Assembly (NCBI RefSeq): GCF_000950575.1 | Contig: NZ_CP011005.1 | Coordinates: 2,542,001 to 2,606,000, forward strand | Direction of reading: 5' to 3' | Length of the DNA stretch: 64,000 nucleotides | From: Psychromicrobium lacuslunae | GTDB lineage: Bacteria; Actinomycetota; Actinomycetes; Actinomycetales; Micrococcaceae | Shown: positions 34,401-41,650 of the stretch, piece by piece | How the letters are laid out: every line of letters begins with the position of its first letter | Numbering within the stretch: position 1 is the first letter of the stretch | The notes under the pieces: generated by a model | What the model was told of the DNA's origin: nothing | What the model saw: the letters and a program-made list of their open reading frames with translations, nothing else | The model's database searches: none | Translations under genes and position numbers: made by a program

Positions 34401-35835
34401 TCCCGCCCGCAAAATAAATGCTCACCGGCTCACCTGGGAGTTGCTCGACCCGATCCTCGAGTACCGCGAGTTGGGCTTCCCAGAGCGCGAAACTATTCCG
34501 CGGTCCGATATGGCCGCCGCATTCGGAGCCTTCGAAGATGAAGCGACGAGCGCCGGCGTTCAGAAACTGGCTGAGTAAGGCAGGAGATGGCACGTGTAAG
34601 AAGGTCTTAATGCCGATCGCTTCCAATTCAGCGGCCTGCGCGGGACGACCACCGGCGATAATGGCATGGCTAGGTCGCAGCTGACGAACCACCTCGAGCT
34701 GAGCGGTCCTGATCTCCTCGTCAGCAAAGCCTAGGATGCCAACACCCCAAGGGGCCTCGCCGATCAGTTCGCGTGTGCCTTCCAGCACGGCTCGACTCTG
34801 CGCCTGCGTTGAAAGCGCGAGTGCGACGAACGGCAGCGCACCATGCGCAGCAACCGCAGCGGCGAAGGCCGGTTGGTCACTTACCCTGGTCATCGGCCCC
34901 TGGGCCAGCGGAAGCTCGGTTCCCATCGCCTGTGCCATCGCTGAAGCAGTTCGCAACAGGGCGCTATCGCAGTGGAATCGCACCGCTTCGCGAAGACCCT
35001 TAATGGTCGCCGGGACACTTCCCCAGAGCGAATTGAAACGATTGGCCAGGAAACCGTCCTGACCAATCGGCAGTAGTTGTCGTTGCAGATCCTGGCTGCC
35101 CAGATCCCGTGGCAGCTGGTAGCTTGGTTGCTCCTGGCCTTGCGCTGGGCCACGACGCCGTAGCACCCGGTAGCCGTCGATAATCGAGGTCTCAGAGCCA
35201 TCGAGATTGCTGAGCAGAGCGGTCAGTGCTGCCGAGCTATCGGCCTCACTCAAAAGCGCCAACTGGGTGTCTAAAAGCACGCCCGCGGCACCGGCAACGC
35301 TAGCTGCTCGTGCGGTGTTCGGACCAATGCCTCCGGCGGCCCAAACCGGCAGCAACACCTCCTCAGCGTTGAGCAGCTGTTGGAGTAGTACGAAACTGCT
35401 CAGCGGCCCGACTAAACCACCGCTTTCGCTCCCGCGAGCCACCAAACCGCTGACTTGAGCGGATTGGGCTACCAAGGCTTCTGCTAGATCACGTACCTCG
35501 ACCAGCACCGTGACGCCGTCCGGCAGCGTCTCCGGAGCCCAGCCTGGTAGCTGATCGGGCCCGGCTGCCAGAAGCAGGAAACTCGGCGCAACAGCGGACT
35601 GCGCAAAGACCTCGGCGGAGCTCAGCGCGCAAGCGCTATCCACTCGGACCCCGAAAGGCTCTGAGGTCCAACGCCCCAGCCGCTCGAGCGCCTCACGCGC
35701 CGGCTCGGCAGCGGACCCCAGATCGAGAATGCCAAGTGCTCCGCTATTACAAGCAGCGGCTACCAGCCTGGCATCTGGAGTGGCAAAGGGGCTGACTGCC
35801 AGGATCGCAGTACGCTCCACAAATTCGATGCTCAT
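28450..35835 (-). CDS. Iterative type I synthase subunit: NPD-NPD-KS-AT-ACP-ACP-KR
   Basis: A 2461-residue synthase subunit. N-terminus: two nitronate-monooxygenase/PfaD-like FMN domains, a degenerate one (about 1-230, LPVWAAGGIGPNTARA) and a complete one (about 310-560, PLAQGPMTRVSDQP, GSECGGHIGPRN). Then KS (about 663-1100; Cys in DAACASSLAAL near 850, EAHGTGT, IGHTKCAAG); AT (about 1220-1545; YPGQGSQRPGM, GHSYGE near 1317, CAFH, malonyl type); two nearly identical ACPs with LSVDSIKR (about 1754 and 1882); and KR (structural half about 1940-2170, catalytic half 2188-2461 with VGGGRGIT and SDYAAAN). The DSIKR and NPD features recall PfaA/PfaD and heterocyst-glycolipid synthases. ATG 35835 is preferred to TTG 35895. 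Confidence 0.93.
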   Translation of the reverse strand: MSIEFVERTAILAVSPFATPDARLVAAACNSGALGILDLGSAAEPAREALERLGRWTSEPFGVRVDSACALSSAEVFAQSAVAPSFLLLAAGPDQLPGWAPETLPDGVTVLVEVRDLAEALVAQSAQVSGLVARGSESGGLVGPLSSFVLLQQLLNAEEVLLPVWAAGGIGPNTARAASVAGAAGVLLDTQLALLSEADSSAALTALLSNLDGSETSIIDGYRVLRRRGPAQGQEQPSYQLPRDLGSQDLQRQLLPIGQDGFLANRFNSLWGSVPATIKGLREAVRFHCDSALLRTASAMAQAMGTELPLAQGPMTRVSDQPAFAAAVAAHGALPFVALALSTQAQSRAVLEGTRELIGEAPWGVGILGFADEEIRTAQLEVVRQLRPSHAIIAGGRPAQAAELEAIGIKTFLHVPSPALLSQFLNAGARRFIFEGSECGGHIGPRNSFALWEAQLAVLEDRVEQLPGEPVSIYFAGGISDQLSAAMVAALAAPLAAKGVQIGLLAGTAYLFTAEAVSAGAIGEVFQQQVLSGHSTARLETAPGHATRCVTSPFTEEFRAIKTRLAAEQVPDREAWQELEALNLGRLRLASKGVERRGDELLEVSAERQLSDGMFMAGEVVALRSEVISIAELHHTLSEKAAEFLDRRSAKSSWVADEPATAAPLDIAIVGMSGVFAGSPDLAAFWATIVAAKDVVTEVPADRWNAEVYYDPSGSEAVSTPSKWGGFLPEIPFDPLRYGIPPASLGAIEPVQLLALEVTRRALDDAALGKSMDRSRAAVFFGAEAGSDLSNASVLQNLLPQYLEQVPEELSAQLPLLTEDSFPGMLSNVISGRIASRLDLGGANYTVDAACASSLAALDAACKELTLGTADVVLCGGADLHNTINDYLLFASVTALSPSGRSRAFDRDSDGIALGEGVGCLVLKRLADAERDGDRVYSVIRGIGSSSDGRSLGLTAPRPEGQRSALERAYRNARVDPAKVGLIEAHGTGTVVGDRTELSMLSKVFAEAGVPVANAAIGSVKSQIGHTKCAAGVASLIKTSLAIHHGVKPPTLHVKNPSLAWQAGQSPFVFNQEATPWQQPIEERFAGVSGFGFGGTNFHVVLSGHQKAAPGRHSLDEWPAELFLFHGEPTDAVRAVKELGAMVSLGEDNGRPWRLRDLAANQAARSSSTSKPVAIALVARDIDELTLLLARAARGDHDPQAGLFSAAEAPGSVSSDNASGSGSLAFLYPGQGSQRPGMLRELFVAFPELHELLSLGERWAGTMLPPAAFGAEESAAQVKDITDTRVAQPVLGLAALALGQLLKKAGIEPDLAAGHSYGELAALAAAGVFDARTLISLSADRAEAVVAAIGDDPGKMAAVAASGAEIEAALAAAQLEQTVTLANRNSPSQTVISGSTTAVEAAVDALKSAGLGVKTFPVACAFHSPMISRASDNFAEKLRGVPLQEAAFPVWSNRQAVAYSKDSEEIRAELAAQLTAPVRFVEQIESMYAAGARTFVEVGPGQVLSKLVKAILNDRPHTVVPLAASSKGSIRELLLAFAELASVGVSVSTDWLYRGRDIQPIDDAVVPTVPGWKINGVTIKNRQGKIVPGALVPAQRIKEVTVVNNTQQRSERDALVADFLRSSRELIAAQRDVLLGYLGSSPAAPSSAAAPSAFASIGAENSLAPQTAPSPQPLEAVAAPAIDTFQAAASLPGAGQQAVAASQPAGTDTLTRQHAENWSLATVLETVVGVISERTGYPAEMIEPDLDLEADLSVDSIKRTEIAGELAARFATVGGPSLSELQLEELSKARSTGAIADWLFASIDNAQTEQTQQAQQTQSAQAGIAVSQVLPAAPQGTPTSTTSPGWTPASILETVVGVISERTGYPAEMIEPDLDLEADLSVDSIKRTEIAGELAARFATVGGPSLSELQLEELSKARSTGAIADWLYQAVNPQTAPTEATQAETTQPAEPDSLARTEAQPTAEAALGVTGFSPERLLFKKTRLPNPQATEGSLGGVQLLVVGSGEIARQAVEAAKALGATAELSSPEQALSVLSEDLDGLLYLEPLDSSSSAGVLELYPLFKAAVTLNPRYLLAARPTAHHGAGDEQQIIGLRGLFRSLAREYPEVLVRLVDIEPTKPAEAVATALLAELTDSAYEPIIDLFNGERTGLELVKTTLGVLGATGAGPAGEGAAEAEALHLDRDSVVVLVGGGRGITAKFAATLAQASRCRIELFGRTTLSAEPEAADIAGLSETNELRRALAGRPGASPASVAREVSEILARREVAATMTELRAAGSSVEYHSVDVRDADSLRDALSAVYQQHGRIDGLVYAAGVIEDKLVAEKDAESFRRVYSTKVDGAATILEVVDSLPSGPEFVVFFGSIAAALGNRGQSDYAAANDALEAMGSAWSLRTGGRAITVHWGPWAPSGTNPGMVSQELARDYQRRGIKLIDPEAGTHALLKELAWGERDLSAVVYTASGW
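30057..30281 (-). repeat. ACP-encoding tandem repeat, copy 2
   Basis: This 225-bp block equals 30441-30665 at 224 positions (offset 384 bp; the one difference is A at 30079 against G at 30463). It encodes the second DSIKR carrier domain of the first synthase. Codons inside use many T- and G-ending forms (TTG, GAT, AGT, ATT), unlike the surrounding gene. Confidence 0.95.
30441..30665 (-). repeat. ACP-encoding tandem repeat, copy 1
   Basis: Partner of 30057-30281, encoding the first DSIKR carrier domain. The linkers on each side (LFASIDNAQTEQTQQ and VNPQTAPTEATQ type) differ, so identity is confined to the carrier domain, pointing to gene conversion or very recent duplication. Confidence 0.95.
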
Positions 35836-36368
35836 GGCTGTGTCCCATCTTCTTGACTCGCTAGGATCCCCACATCCACAAAACCGGATGATCAATTAAT
35901 CGATCGACCGCATTTTCATTAAATCCATCTTGCTGTTCAAGCATTGGCTCGAATAACAACATTGTCAAGATAATTTCGACTCATTCACGCTATGTTAATC
36001 GGAGGTAACTTTATATTATTAAATACGAAATATGGAGAAACCTAGCCCCGTCACACACGGCCACCTCAGGACCACTACTTGAGCATCGAAACCCCGGAAA
36101 CAAGGGAAACTTTCGCAGTGAGCTCAATCACGACATAAATTCAAAAGTGAAATACTACTCAGTTTTTTAAAACCACTTTAAATCACAGCCGCGTTATTTT
36201 CAGACTATTTTCAGGTAAATCTCAGGCTCCTTAGAAAAACTGGCGATTTACGGTTCGCCTCGACGGCGACCGCATTTTGGGCGCCTCAAAGAATCACCAA
36301 AACCTGTTCGAATGATCAATTTTCCTGAATCGCTGCCTGTCGATCACTGCTATTAACAGTCTGAAGAA
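35836..36368. other. 533-bp AT-rich region upstream of the synthase operon
   Basis: Lies between the end of the iron-uptake operon and the first synthase gene, both on the minus strand. It is clearly richer in A and T than the genes on each side, especially 35905-36240, and holds no gene. It must contain the synthase operon promoter. No iron box was seen. A palindrome at 35890-35905 is listed separately. Confidence 0.65.
35890..35905. promoter_or_regulatory. Candidate operator palindrome before the synthase operon
   Basis: GATCAATTAATCGATC is symmetric at 14 of 16 positions and lies 54 bp upstream of the ATG of the first synthase gene. Position and symmetry fit a repressor operator, but no regulator is known and AT-rich DNA yields such palindromes by chance. 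Confidence 0.3.
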
Positions 36369-37367
36369 TCAGCTACTTTCGGCCTTCCCCATCCGCCAAT
36401 AGCCCATAAATGCCACCTGACCACGGTCCATACCGACCTCGCGCACCAGGTAACGACGCAATTCACGAATCACCGCTGCTTCTCCAGCGATCCAGGCATA
36501 CAGTCGATGGGCTTCGGATTCGGGGCCGCTAGGAGCAATCGGCGGGTGAGCCGCATCAGGAGTCTCCCAGAGAATCTCGGCGTCCACATCGACCTCTTCC
36601 AGTTCCACCGGGCCGTGCTGCGAGCCTGGCAGGATGGTGGCACGTACCGCGGCATCAAGGAGCTCTCCGTGGCTCGCGGGTGCTCCGGCTCCGGCCCGCG
36701 AGAGCCATTGGATCTTCACACCGGCAGGAGCCTTGAGATCTTGAAAATCCGCTGCTTCCGGCACCTCAATGATCACCTCGCCGGTCACCTCAGCATCGAG
36801 ATTTTCCAGGATGGCCGCAATCGCTGGCACCGCTGTCTCATCGCCAACCAACAGCACCCGACGCGCATTCCCCGGTTTGAACTCAATGCCGAGGCAGGGG
36901 CCTGCGAGGCCATTGGGACCAATCAATACCATTGGCTCGCCAACGCTCGCCTGCTCGGCCCAGCTCGCTGCTGGTCCGGCGGCAACTCCGGCAGCAGGCG
37001 GATGAAGCACAAAATCCACATCGATCTCGGCAGCCTCTGGTCGGGCTTCACGCACCGTATAGGTGCGCATATAGCCACGGCTCTCCGGATCCATTCGCAA
37101 CCAGGTCTGATACCAATTGGAGTCGTGGGTTTCCATTAACTCAGCGAAGTCCGGCAGCGGGTGACCCGGCGAGGGAACCATCACCTTGATCCGCAGATCC
37201 AAGGTATTGCCCTCCGCATCGGAACCAAAATTGCGCAGCTGCTCGGAGCTGAAAGTGATTCGCTTAAAGTGTGGACTCAGGCTTTGCACCCTGTCCACCT
37301 CCACCTCGAAGGCAACGAGTGGTTTGACCTTAGCCGCGTTCTGACTGGCTGCAGTACCTGCTGTCAT
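36369..37367 (-). CDS. Siderophore-interacting protein (ferric-siderophore reductase)
   Basis: A 332-residue flavoprotein of the SIP / ViuB family that reduces ferric siderophores with NAD(P)H to release iron in the cytoplasm. The FAD-binding domain starts VDRVQSLSPHFKRITFSSEQ and includes RTYTVRE. The C-terminal SIP domain has LVGDETAVPAIAAILENL and ends with YAWIAGEAAVIRELRRYLV and GYWRMGKAE. A central acidic insert (VELEEVDVDAEI) is present. Last gene of the uptake operon; it overlaps the ATPase gene by 4 bp. Confidence 0.93.
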   Translation of the reverse strand: MTAGTAASQNAAKVKPLVAFEVEVDRVQSLSPHFKRITFSSEQLRNFGSDAEGNTLDLRIKVMVPSPGHPLPDFAELMETHDSNWYQTWLRMDPESRGYMRTYTVREARPEAAEIDVDFVLHPPAAGVAAGPAASWAEQASVGEPMVLIGPNGLAGPCLGIEFKPGNARRVLLVGDETAVPAIAAILENLDAEVTGEVIIEVPEAADFQDLKAPAGVKIQWLSRAGAGAPASHGELLDAAVRATILPGSQHGPVELEEVDVDAEILWETPDAAHPPIAPSGPESEAHRLYAWIAGEAAVIRELRRYLVREVGMDRGQVAFMGYWRMGKAESS

Positions 37368-38377
37368 GCTTCTACTCCTTCCAAGCTGGTGTCGTGGTTA
37401 TTATCGGTCGGCTGAGGGTCGGCATGGGCTCTGGTCTGCTTCGCGGCTTGAGACACCGAGTTGAGTGCTCTGGCATGTTGCCGACCCTGCGGAATCACCA
37501 TCGGGGCCCCGGTGATCGGGTCGGGCAGCACCATCGACTCAAGACCGAAAACCTCGCGGACCAGCTCAGCATCGAGCACCTCCGCCGGGGTTCCCTGCGC
37601 CGCGATCTTCCCTTCTTTGATCGCAATCAAATGGTCGCCGTAGCGTGCCGCGAGGTTGAGTTCGTGCAGCACGATGGCGACGGTGGTACCCCGGCTGCGA
37701 TTGAGCTCGGTAATCAGATCGAGCACCTCGACCTGATGGGCCATATCGAGATAGGTAGTTGGCTCGTCAAGCAATAGCAGCGGGGTCTGCTGGGCCAGCG
37801 CCATCGCAATCCAGACTCGCTGCCGTTGTCCGCCGGAGAGTTCGTCCACTTCCCGATCTGCTAATTGCAGGGTTGAGGTTGCCTCAAGAGCATCGGCAAC
37901 CGCCTCATCGTCTTCTCTGGACCACTTCCTGAACCAGCCCTGATGCGGGTAGCGGCCACGACCCACCAGTTCAGAAACGGTGATGCCCTCGGGCGCGCTC
38001 GGTGCCTGGGGCAGTAACCCGAGCCTTTGCGCCACCTGCTTGGCTGCTTGCTGGTGAATATCAGCGCCGTCCAACAGTACGCTTCCGGCGGAGGGCTTGA
38101 GCAGCCTGGCCAACCCACGCAGCAGGGTTGACTTACCGCAGGCATTCGCCCCGACGATCATAGTGATCTGCCCGGCCGGTAGCTCCACGCTGAGCTCTTC
38201 GACAATGAGCCGCTCCGCGTAGCCCAGGGAGATGCCCTGAGCTTTCAAACTGGCTGAGCCCGCACTCATGGGGGCCTTTCCGCTACCGGTCTGCTGGCGC
38301 ATTGCCGCTGCCACTCCTCGCTTGTCCCTAGTTCTCTGCATCTTTGTCTGCTTCTTTGTCTGTGTCTTTGTCTGCAT
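37364..38377 (-). CDS. Ferric-siderophore ABC transporter ATP-binding protein
   Basis: The FecE/FepC-type ATPase of the uptake system. Walker A is GANACGKST, the signature is LSGGQRQRVWIAMAL and Walker B is LLLLDEPTTYLD, followed by the H-loop VLHELNLAARYGD. The frame opens at 38377 in TGATG coupling with the permease gene, giving a Lys/Gln/Thr repeat at the N-terminus from a 12-bp tandem repeat. Internal ATGs at 38302 (GAGGAG upstream) and 38269 (AAAGG upstream) fit the family length better, so the true start is uncertain. Confidence 0.93.
   Translation of the reverse strand: MQTKTQTKKQTKMQRTRDKRGVAAAMRQQTGSGKAPMSAGSASLKAQGISLGYAERLIVEELSVELPAGQITMIVGANACGKSTLLRGLARLLKPSAGSVLLDGADIHQQAAKQVAQRLGLLPQAPSAPEGITVSELVGRGRYPHQGWFRKWSREDDEAVADALEATSTLQLADREVDELSGGQRQRVWIAMALAQQTPLLLLDEPTTYLDMAHQVEVLDLITELNRSRGTTVAIVLHELNLAARYGDHLIAIKEGKIAAQGTPAEVLDAELVREVFGLESMVLPDPITGAPMVIPQGRQHARALNSVSQAAKQTRAHADPQPTDNNHDTSLEGVEA
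38339..38374. repeat. 12-bp tandem repeat, three units
   Basis: Three 12-bp units, each ending in the same 10-bp core TCTTTGTCTG. On the minus strand they encode QTKT-QTKK-QTKM at the start of the ATPase frame. Changes in copy number would not shift the frame but would alter spacing between the permease stop and the internal starts. Confidence 0.9.
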
Positions 38378-39453
38378 CAGGCAGCGTTCCCGCGGCGATT
38401 GCTGCTGATCAGCAGCCAGAGCAAGAAGGGGGCACCCGTCGCTCCAGTAACGACCCCCACCGGAAGCGCAGCGCCACCGGGAATCAGATACGCCGCGACA
38501 TAATCAGCGGCCAGCACGATACTTGCCCCGACTAAGCCGGAAGCGAGCAACGAGATCCTGCCAGCTAGAAGTCTTCGCGCTATCGGGCCGGCTAAGAAAG
38601 CAACAAAAGCAACCGGCCCGGCCGCCGCCGTCGCCACAGCGATTAAGGCAACCCCGACCAAAATGAGGCCCAATTTAGTTCGACTTACCGCAATCCCTAG
38701 ACCCGCGGCAGTATCGTCACCGAGTTGCAAGGTGCCTAGTCGGGCAGAGAACAGTGCGCTCAGCGGCCAGATCAACAGCAGTGCGCCGCTCAGCGCCACC
38801 ACCCGGTCCCAGTTGGCGGAGTTCAATGAGCCGGTCAGCCAGACAATGGCGTCCTGGGCCCGGTTGATCTCAGCACGCTGCATCACGAAGGTAACAAAGG
38901 CGTTCATCAGAGCCGCCACTCCCAAACCAACCAAAATCAATCGGCCACCGGAATTCCGGCCCGCCAATGCCACTATCAGTAGCGCAAGCAAGACGGCGCC
39001 AATAATAGCGACCAGGGAGACAGTGGCTCCGCTGGCACCGAAGAAAACGATCGCGGCCACCGCGCTGGCGCTTGCGCCTTGCGAAATGCCAATGATGTCG
39101 GGGCTCGCCAGCGGGTTTCGCAGCAAGGTCTGGAAGATCGTTCCACCAACCCCGAAGGCCAGCCCGACCAGCAGGCCGAGCACGGCTCGCGGCAATTTAT
39201 TCTCCATCACGATGAAACTGGCGCCCGGGATAGTCTTACCAAAGAGCATTGCGAAGAAATCAGGAATCGTCACGGTAAAACTGCCAAGCAGGATGTTGAC
39301 GGCCAGCAGGGCAAAGCTCAAGGTTGCCAGGCCGAGGCAGACCAGCACCGTTTTGCGGCGTAACCGAGCGCGCTGCGCACGCAGCAGCTTCAGTGAATCG
39401 ATTGTGCGGCTTGAATCACGCTCGCCAGCCGGAGCCAACAGTTGCGCGCTCAT
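38377..39453 (-). CDS. Ferric-siderophore ABC transporter permease (FecCD family), second
   Basis: A 358-residue membrane protein with about nine to ten hydrophobic segments and FecCD signatures: RNPLASPDIIGISQGASASA near residue 132 and AAGPVAFVAFLAGPIARRLL near residue 277. The N-terminal 30 residues are cytoplasmic and basic. It pairs with the neighbouring permease to form the membrane channel of a BtuC2D2-type importer. The start overlaps the upstream permease stop by 4 bp. Confidence 0.94.
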   Translation of the reverse strand: MSAQLLAPAGERDSSRTIDSLKLLRAQRARLRRKTVLVCLGLATLSFALLAVNILLGSFTVTIPDFFAMLFGKTIPGASFIVMENKLPRAVLGLLVGLAFGVGGTIFQTLLRNPLASPDIIGISQGASASAVAAIVFFGASGATVSLVAIIGAVLLALLIVALAGRNSGGRLILVGLGVAALMNAFVTFVMQRAEINRAQDAIVWLTGSLNSANWDRVVALSGALLLIWPLSALFSARLGTLQLGDDTAAGLGIAVSRTKLGLILVGVALIAVATAAAGPVAFVAFLAGPIARRLLAGRISLLASGLVGASIVLAADYVAAYLIPGGAALPVGVVTGATGAPFLLWLLISSNRRGNAA

Positions 39454-40511
39454 AGGCTAATCGCCTTGCGCTTACGCACCAGCCAGATGAAAACCGGGGC
39501 ACCGATTATCACTGAGATGATCCCGGCCGGTACTTCGCCCGGCAGAAGCACTATTCGTCCGAGCACATCTGCTGCCACCAGCACAATGGGGGCAGTGAGC
39601 AGCGAATAAGGCAACAACCAGCGGTAGTCGGTGCCGATCAGAGTCCGCAAAAGGTGCGGCACGATCAATCCGATGAAGCCAATGGGCCCGGCAAGAGCGG
39701 TGGCTGAACCGCAAAGCAGCACCACGCCAAGAGCCGAAAGCCCGCGTCCGAGAGCAGGATTCTGACCTAAGCCGCGAGCTAAATCATCGCCGAGCGCCAG
39801 ACCGTTCAAGATCCGACCAGTGAATAGCAAAATGAGGGTCCCAATCACCATAAACGGCAACACGGAAAGGATCTGTTCCAGGTTCTTTCCGGCAATTGAA
39901 CCGACCTGCCAGTTTCGAAACGAGGCCAGGGCATCCTGATTCGTGATCAGCAGGGCGTTGAGCAGCGAGCCCAGCCCGGCGGTCAACGCCGCGCCAGCCA
40001 GCGCGAGTTTGACCGGAGTGGCTCCCTCGCGGCCCAGACTCGCCACCGCGTAAACCAGCACCGCAGCGAGCGCGGCACCAAGGAAAGCAAACCAGACGTA
40101 TCCGCTCAGGGTGTGGATACCGAAGTACACCACAGCCACGATCACCGCGAGCGCGGCACCGGCATTCACCCCCAGAATGCCCGGATCGGCCAATGGGTTC
40201 CTCGCCACCCCTTGCATTACGGTGCCGGCCAGCCCCAAGCAAGCACCGGTGAGTAAAGCCGCCACGGTACGCGGGATCCGGCTATGTACCACGTCCCAGT
40301 CACCGCCATCGCTCTGATTGAGATGTGCCAAGGCATCAATCACCGTGCTCACTGACACGAACCGCGCACCGACCGCCACCGAGACCATGCTGACTAGTGC
40401 CAGCACCGTCACCAGCACGATCAGCACCACTGTTTTGCGAGCCGGGCCGGAGCGCCGAGCCGCCGTCACCGACTGCTCAGCTGACTCGGGCCGATCAAGG
40501 ACCTCGGTCAT
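39450..40511 (-). CDS. Ferric-siderophore ABC transporter permease (FecCD family), first
   Basis: A 353-residue FecCD permease with RNPLADPGILGVNAGAALAV near residue 107 and ALAGPIGFIGLIVPHLLRTL near residue 280; the latter is the contact loop for the ATPase. It follows the binding lipoprotein gene by 45 bp and is translationally coupled to the second permease. Two different permease genes in a row is the usual FepD/FepG plan for catecholate or hydroxamate siderophores. Confidence 0.94.
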   Translation of the reverse strand: MTEVLDRPESAEQSVTAARRSGPARKTVVLIVLVTVLALVSMVSVAVGARFVSVSTVIDALAHLNQSDGGDWDVVHSRIPRTVAALLTGACLGLAGTVMQGVARNPLADPGILGVNAGAALAVIVAVVYFGIHTLSGYVWFAFLGAALAAVLVYAVASLGREGATPVKLALAGAALTAGLGSLLNALLITNQDALASFRNWQVGSIAGKNLEQILSVLPFMVIGTLILLFTGRILNGLALGDDLARGLGQNPALGRGLSALGVVLLCGSATALAGPIGFIGLIVPHLLRTLIGTDYRWLLPYSLLTAPIVLVAADVLGRIVLLPGEVPAGIISVIIGAPVFIWLVRKRKAISL

Positions 40512-40556
40512 CGGTTCTAGGTCAGCTCGCTCGTGCTACTCACCACCATGCTTCGG

Positions 40557-41618
40557 CTACTTGGCCGCAGCATCGAGCGCCGCAGCCAATTCCGGCACGA
40601 ATTTGTTCAAAGCCCAGGGAATGCTCAATGGCGAGGCTGCTGAGATCGCCAAGTTCAGCGTTTTATCCGGGTCGGCAACTAACGCACCCTTCTTAATGGC
40701 CGGTACCTGCCCGAGCAAGGGATCCTTGAGGATCGCGTCTTTGGCACCCGCGTCGGGGACCCAACTGACGAAAACATCTGAATCTAGCTCATTGGCTTTC
40801 TCCAAAGACCAGGAGATGAAGAAGCTCTTGGCATCTTTAGTAGCTGCCTGAACCACTGATGATTGCTTCAGGCCAAGGCTGGTCAGGAACTTAGGCCGGT
40901 TATCGAGATCAGTGTAGATGTTTACCCCGTCGGCTTTACCCGGCTCAAGATTGCCGGCGACAAAGCTTTTGCCCGCTAGCTGCGGGAACTTCGAGGCCTC
41001 ATCCTTAATGGCTTTCTCGGTGGAGGTGACGAGTTCCTGAGCCTGCTGGCTCTTGCCCAGGGCTTTGCCAATCGCGGTGGTGGAATCCTGCCAGGAAGTG
41101 CCGTAGGGATCACCGTTGTACGCCACCACCGGAGCGATCTTGGAGAGCTTCTGGTAGTCCTCCTTGGACAAACCAGAATACGCGGCCAGGATGACATCGG
41201 GAGTGGTCTTGGCGATCTCGGTAAAGTTAATCCCGTCGGCTTCGCTGTAGAGCTTCGGCGCCTTCTCAGTACCGAGCGAGGCCGAGAGTTTACTGAGCGC
41301 ATCGGCCTTCCAGGGCGTCAAACCCTGAGCGTCGCCACCCCATTCCACCTTCGGCATGCCCACCGGAACCACTCCGAGCGCCAAAGCGGTATCGTCATTC
41401 ACCCAGGACACCGTGGCGACACGTTGCGGCTGGCTCTTGATAGTGGTCTCGCCGAAGACGTTTTTCAAGGTGACCGGGAACTGATCGCTAGCCGCGCTGG
41501 GCTCGCTGTTCTTGTCGGTAGCTGCAACGTTGCCGGTTGAACAGGAAGTAAGAGCGAGTGCGGCAACCAGGGCGGCAACGCCTAGACCGGCTAGGTTACG
41601 GGGGCGAGAAATTTTCAC
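40557..41618 (-). CDS. Iron-siderophore substrate-binding lipoprotein
   Basis: A 353-residue lipoprotein with signal and lipobox LALTSCSTGNV (lipidated Cys near residue 26) and a FecB/FepB-type periplasmic-binding (class III) fold. Family strands include QRVATVSWVNDDTALALGV, PDVILAAYSGLSKEDYQKL and FVSWVPDAGAKDAIL. It captures the ferric siderophore outside the membrane. First gene of the operon; an iron box lies 14 bp upstream of its start. The exact siderophore cannot be told from sequence. Confidence 0.94.
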   Translation of the reverse strand: MKISRPRNLAGLGVAALVAALALTSCSTGNVAATDKNSEPSAASDQFPVTLKNVFGETTIKSQPQRVATVSWVNDDTALALGVVPVGMPKVEWGGDAQGLTPWKADALSKLSASLGTEKAPKLYSEADGINFTEIAKTTPDVILAAYSGLSKEDYQKLSKIAPVVAYNGDPYGTSWQDSTTAIGKALGKSQQAQELVTSTEKAIKDEASKFPQLAGKSFVAGNLEPGKADGVNIYTDLDNRPKFLTSLGLKQSSVVQAATKDAKSFFISWSLEKANELDSDVFVSWVPDAGAKDAILKDPLLGQVPAIKKGALVADPDKTLNLAISAASPLSIPWALNKFVPELAAALDAAAK

Positions 41619-41631
41619 AACGAGCCTTCTA

Positions 41632-41650
41632 TTAGGTAATGCAAACCTAA
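41632..41650. promoter_or_regulatory. DtxR/IdeR iron box
   Basis: TTAGGTAATGCAAACCTAA matches the DtxR/IdeR consensus TTAGGTTAGGCTAACCTAA at 16 of 19 positions, with both outer half-sites intact. Lying 14-32 bp upstream of the binding lipoprotein start, it should repress the uptake operon when iron is plentiful. Confidence 0.85.

Noticed and set aside
35836-36368. Iron box controlling the synthase operon
   Set aside because: No TTAGG...CCTAA arrangement is present; only AT-rich sequence and an unrelated palindrome.
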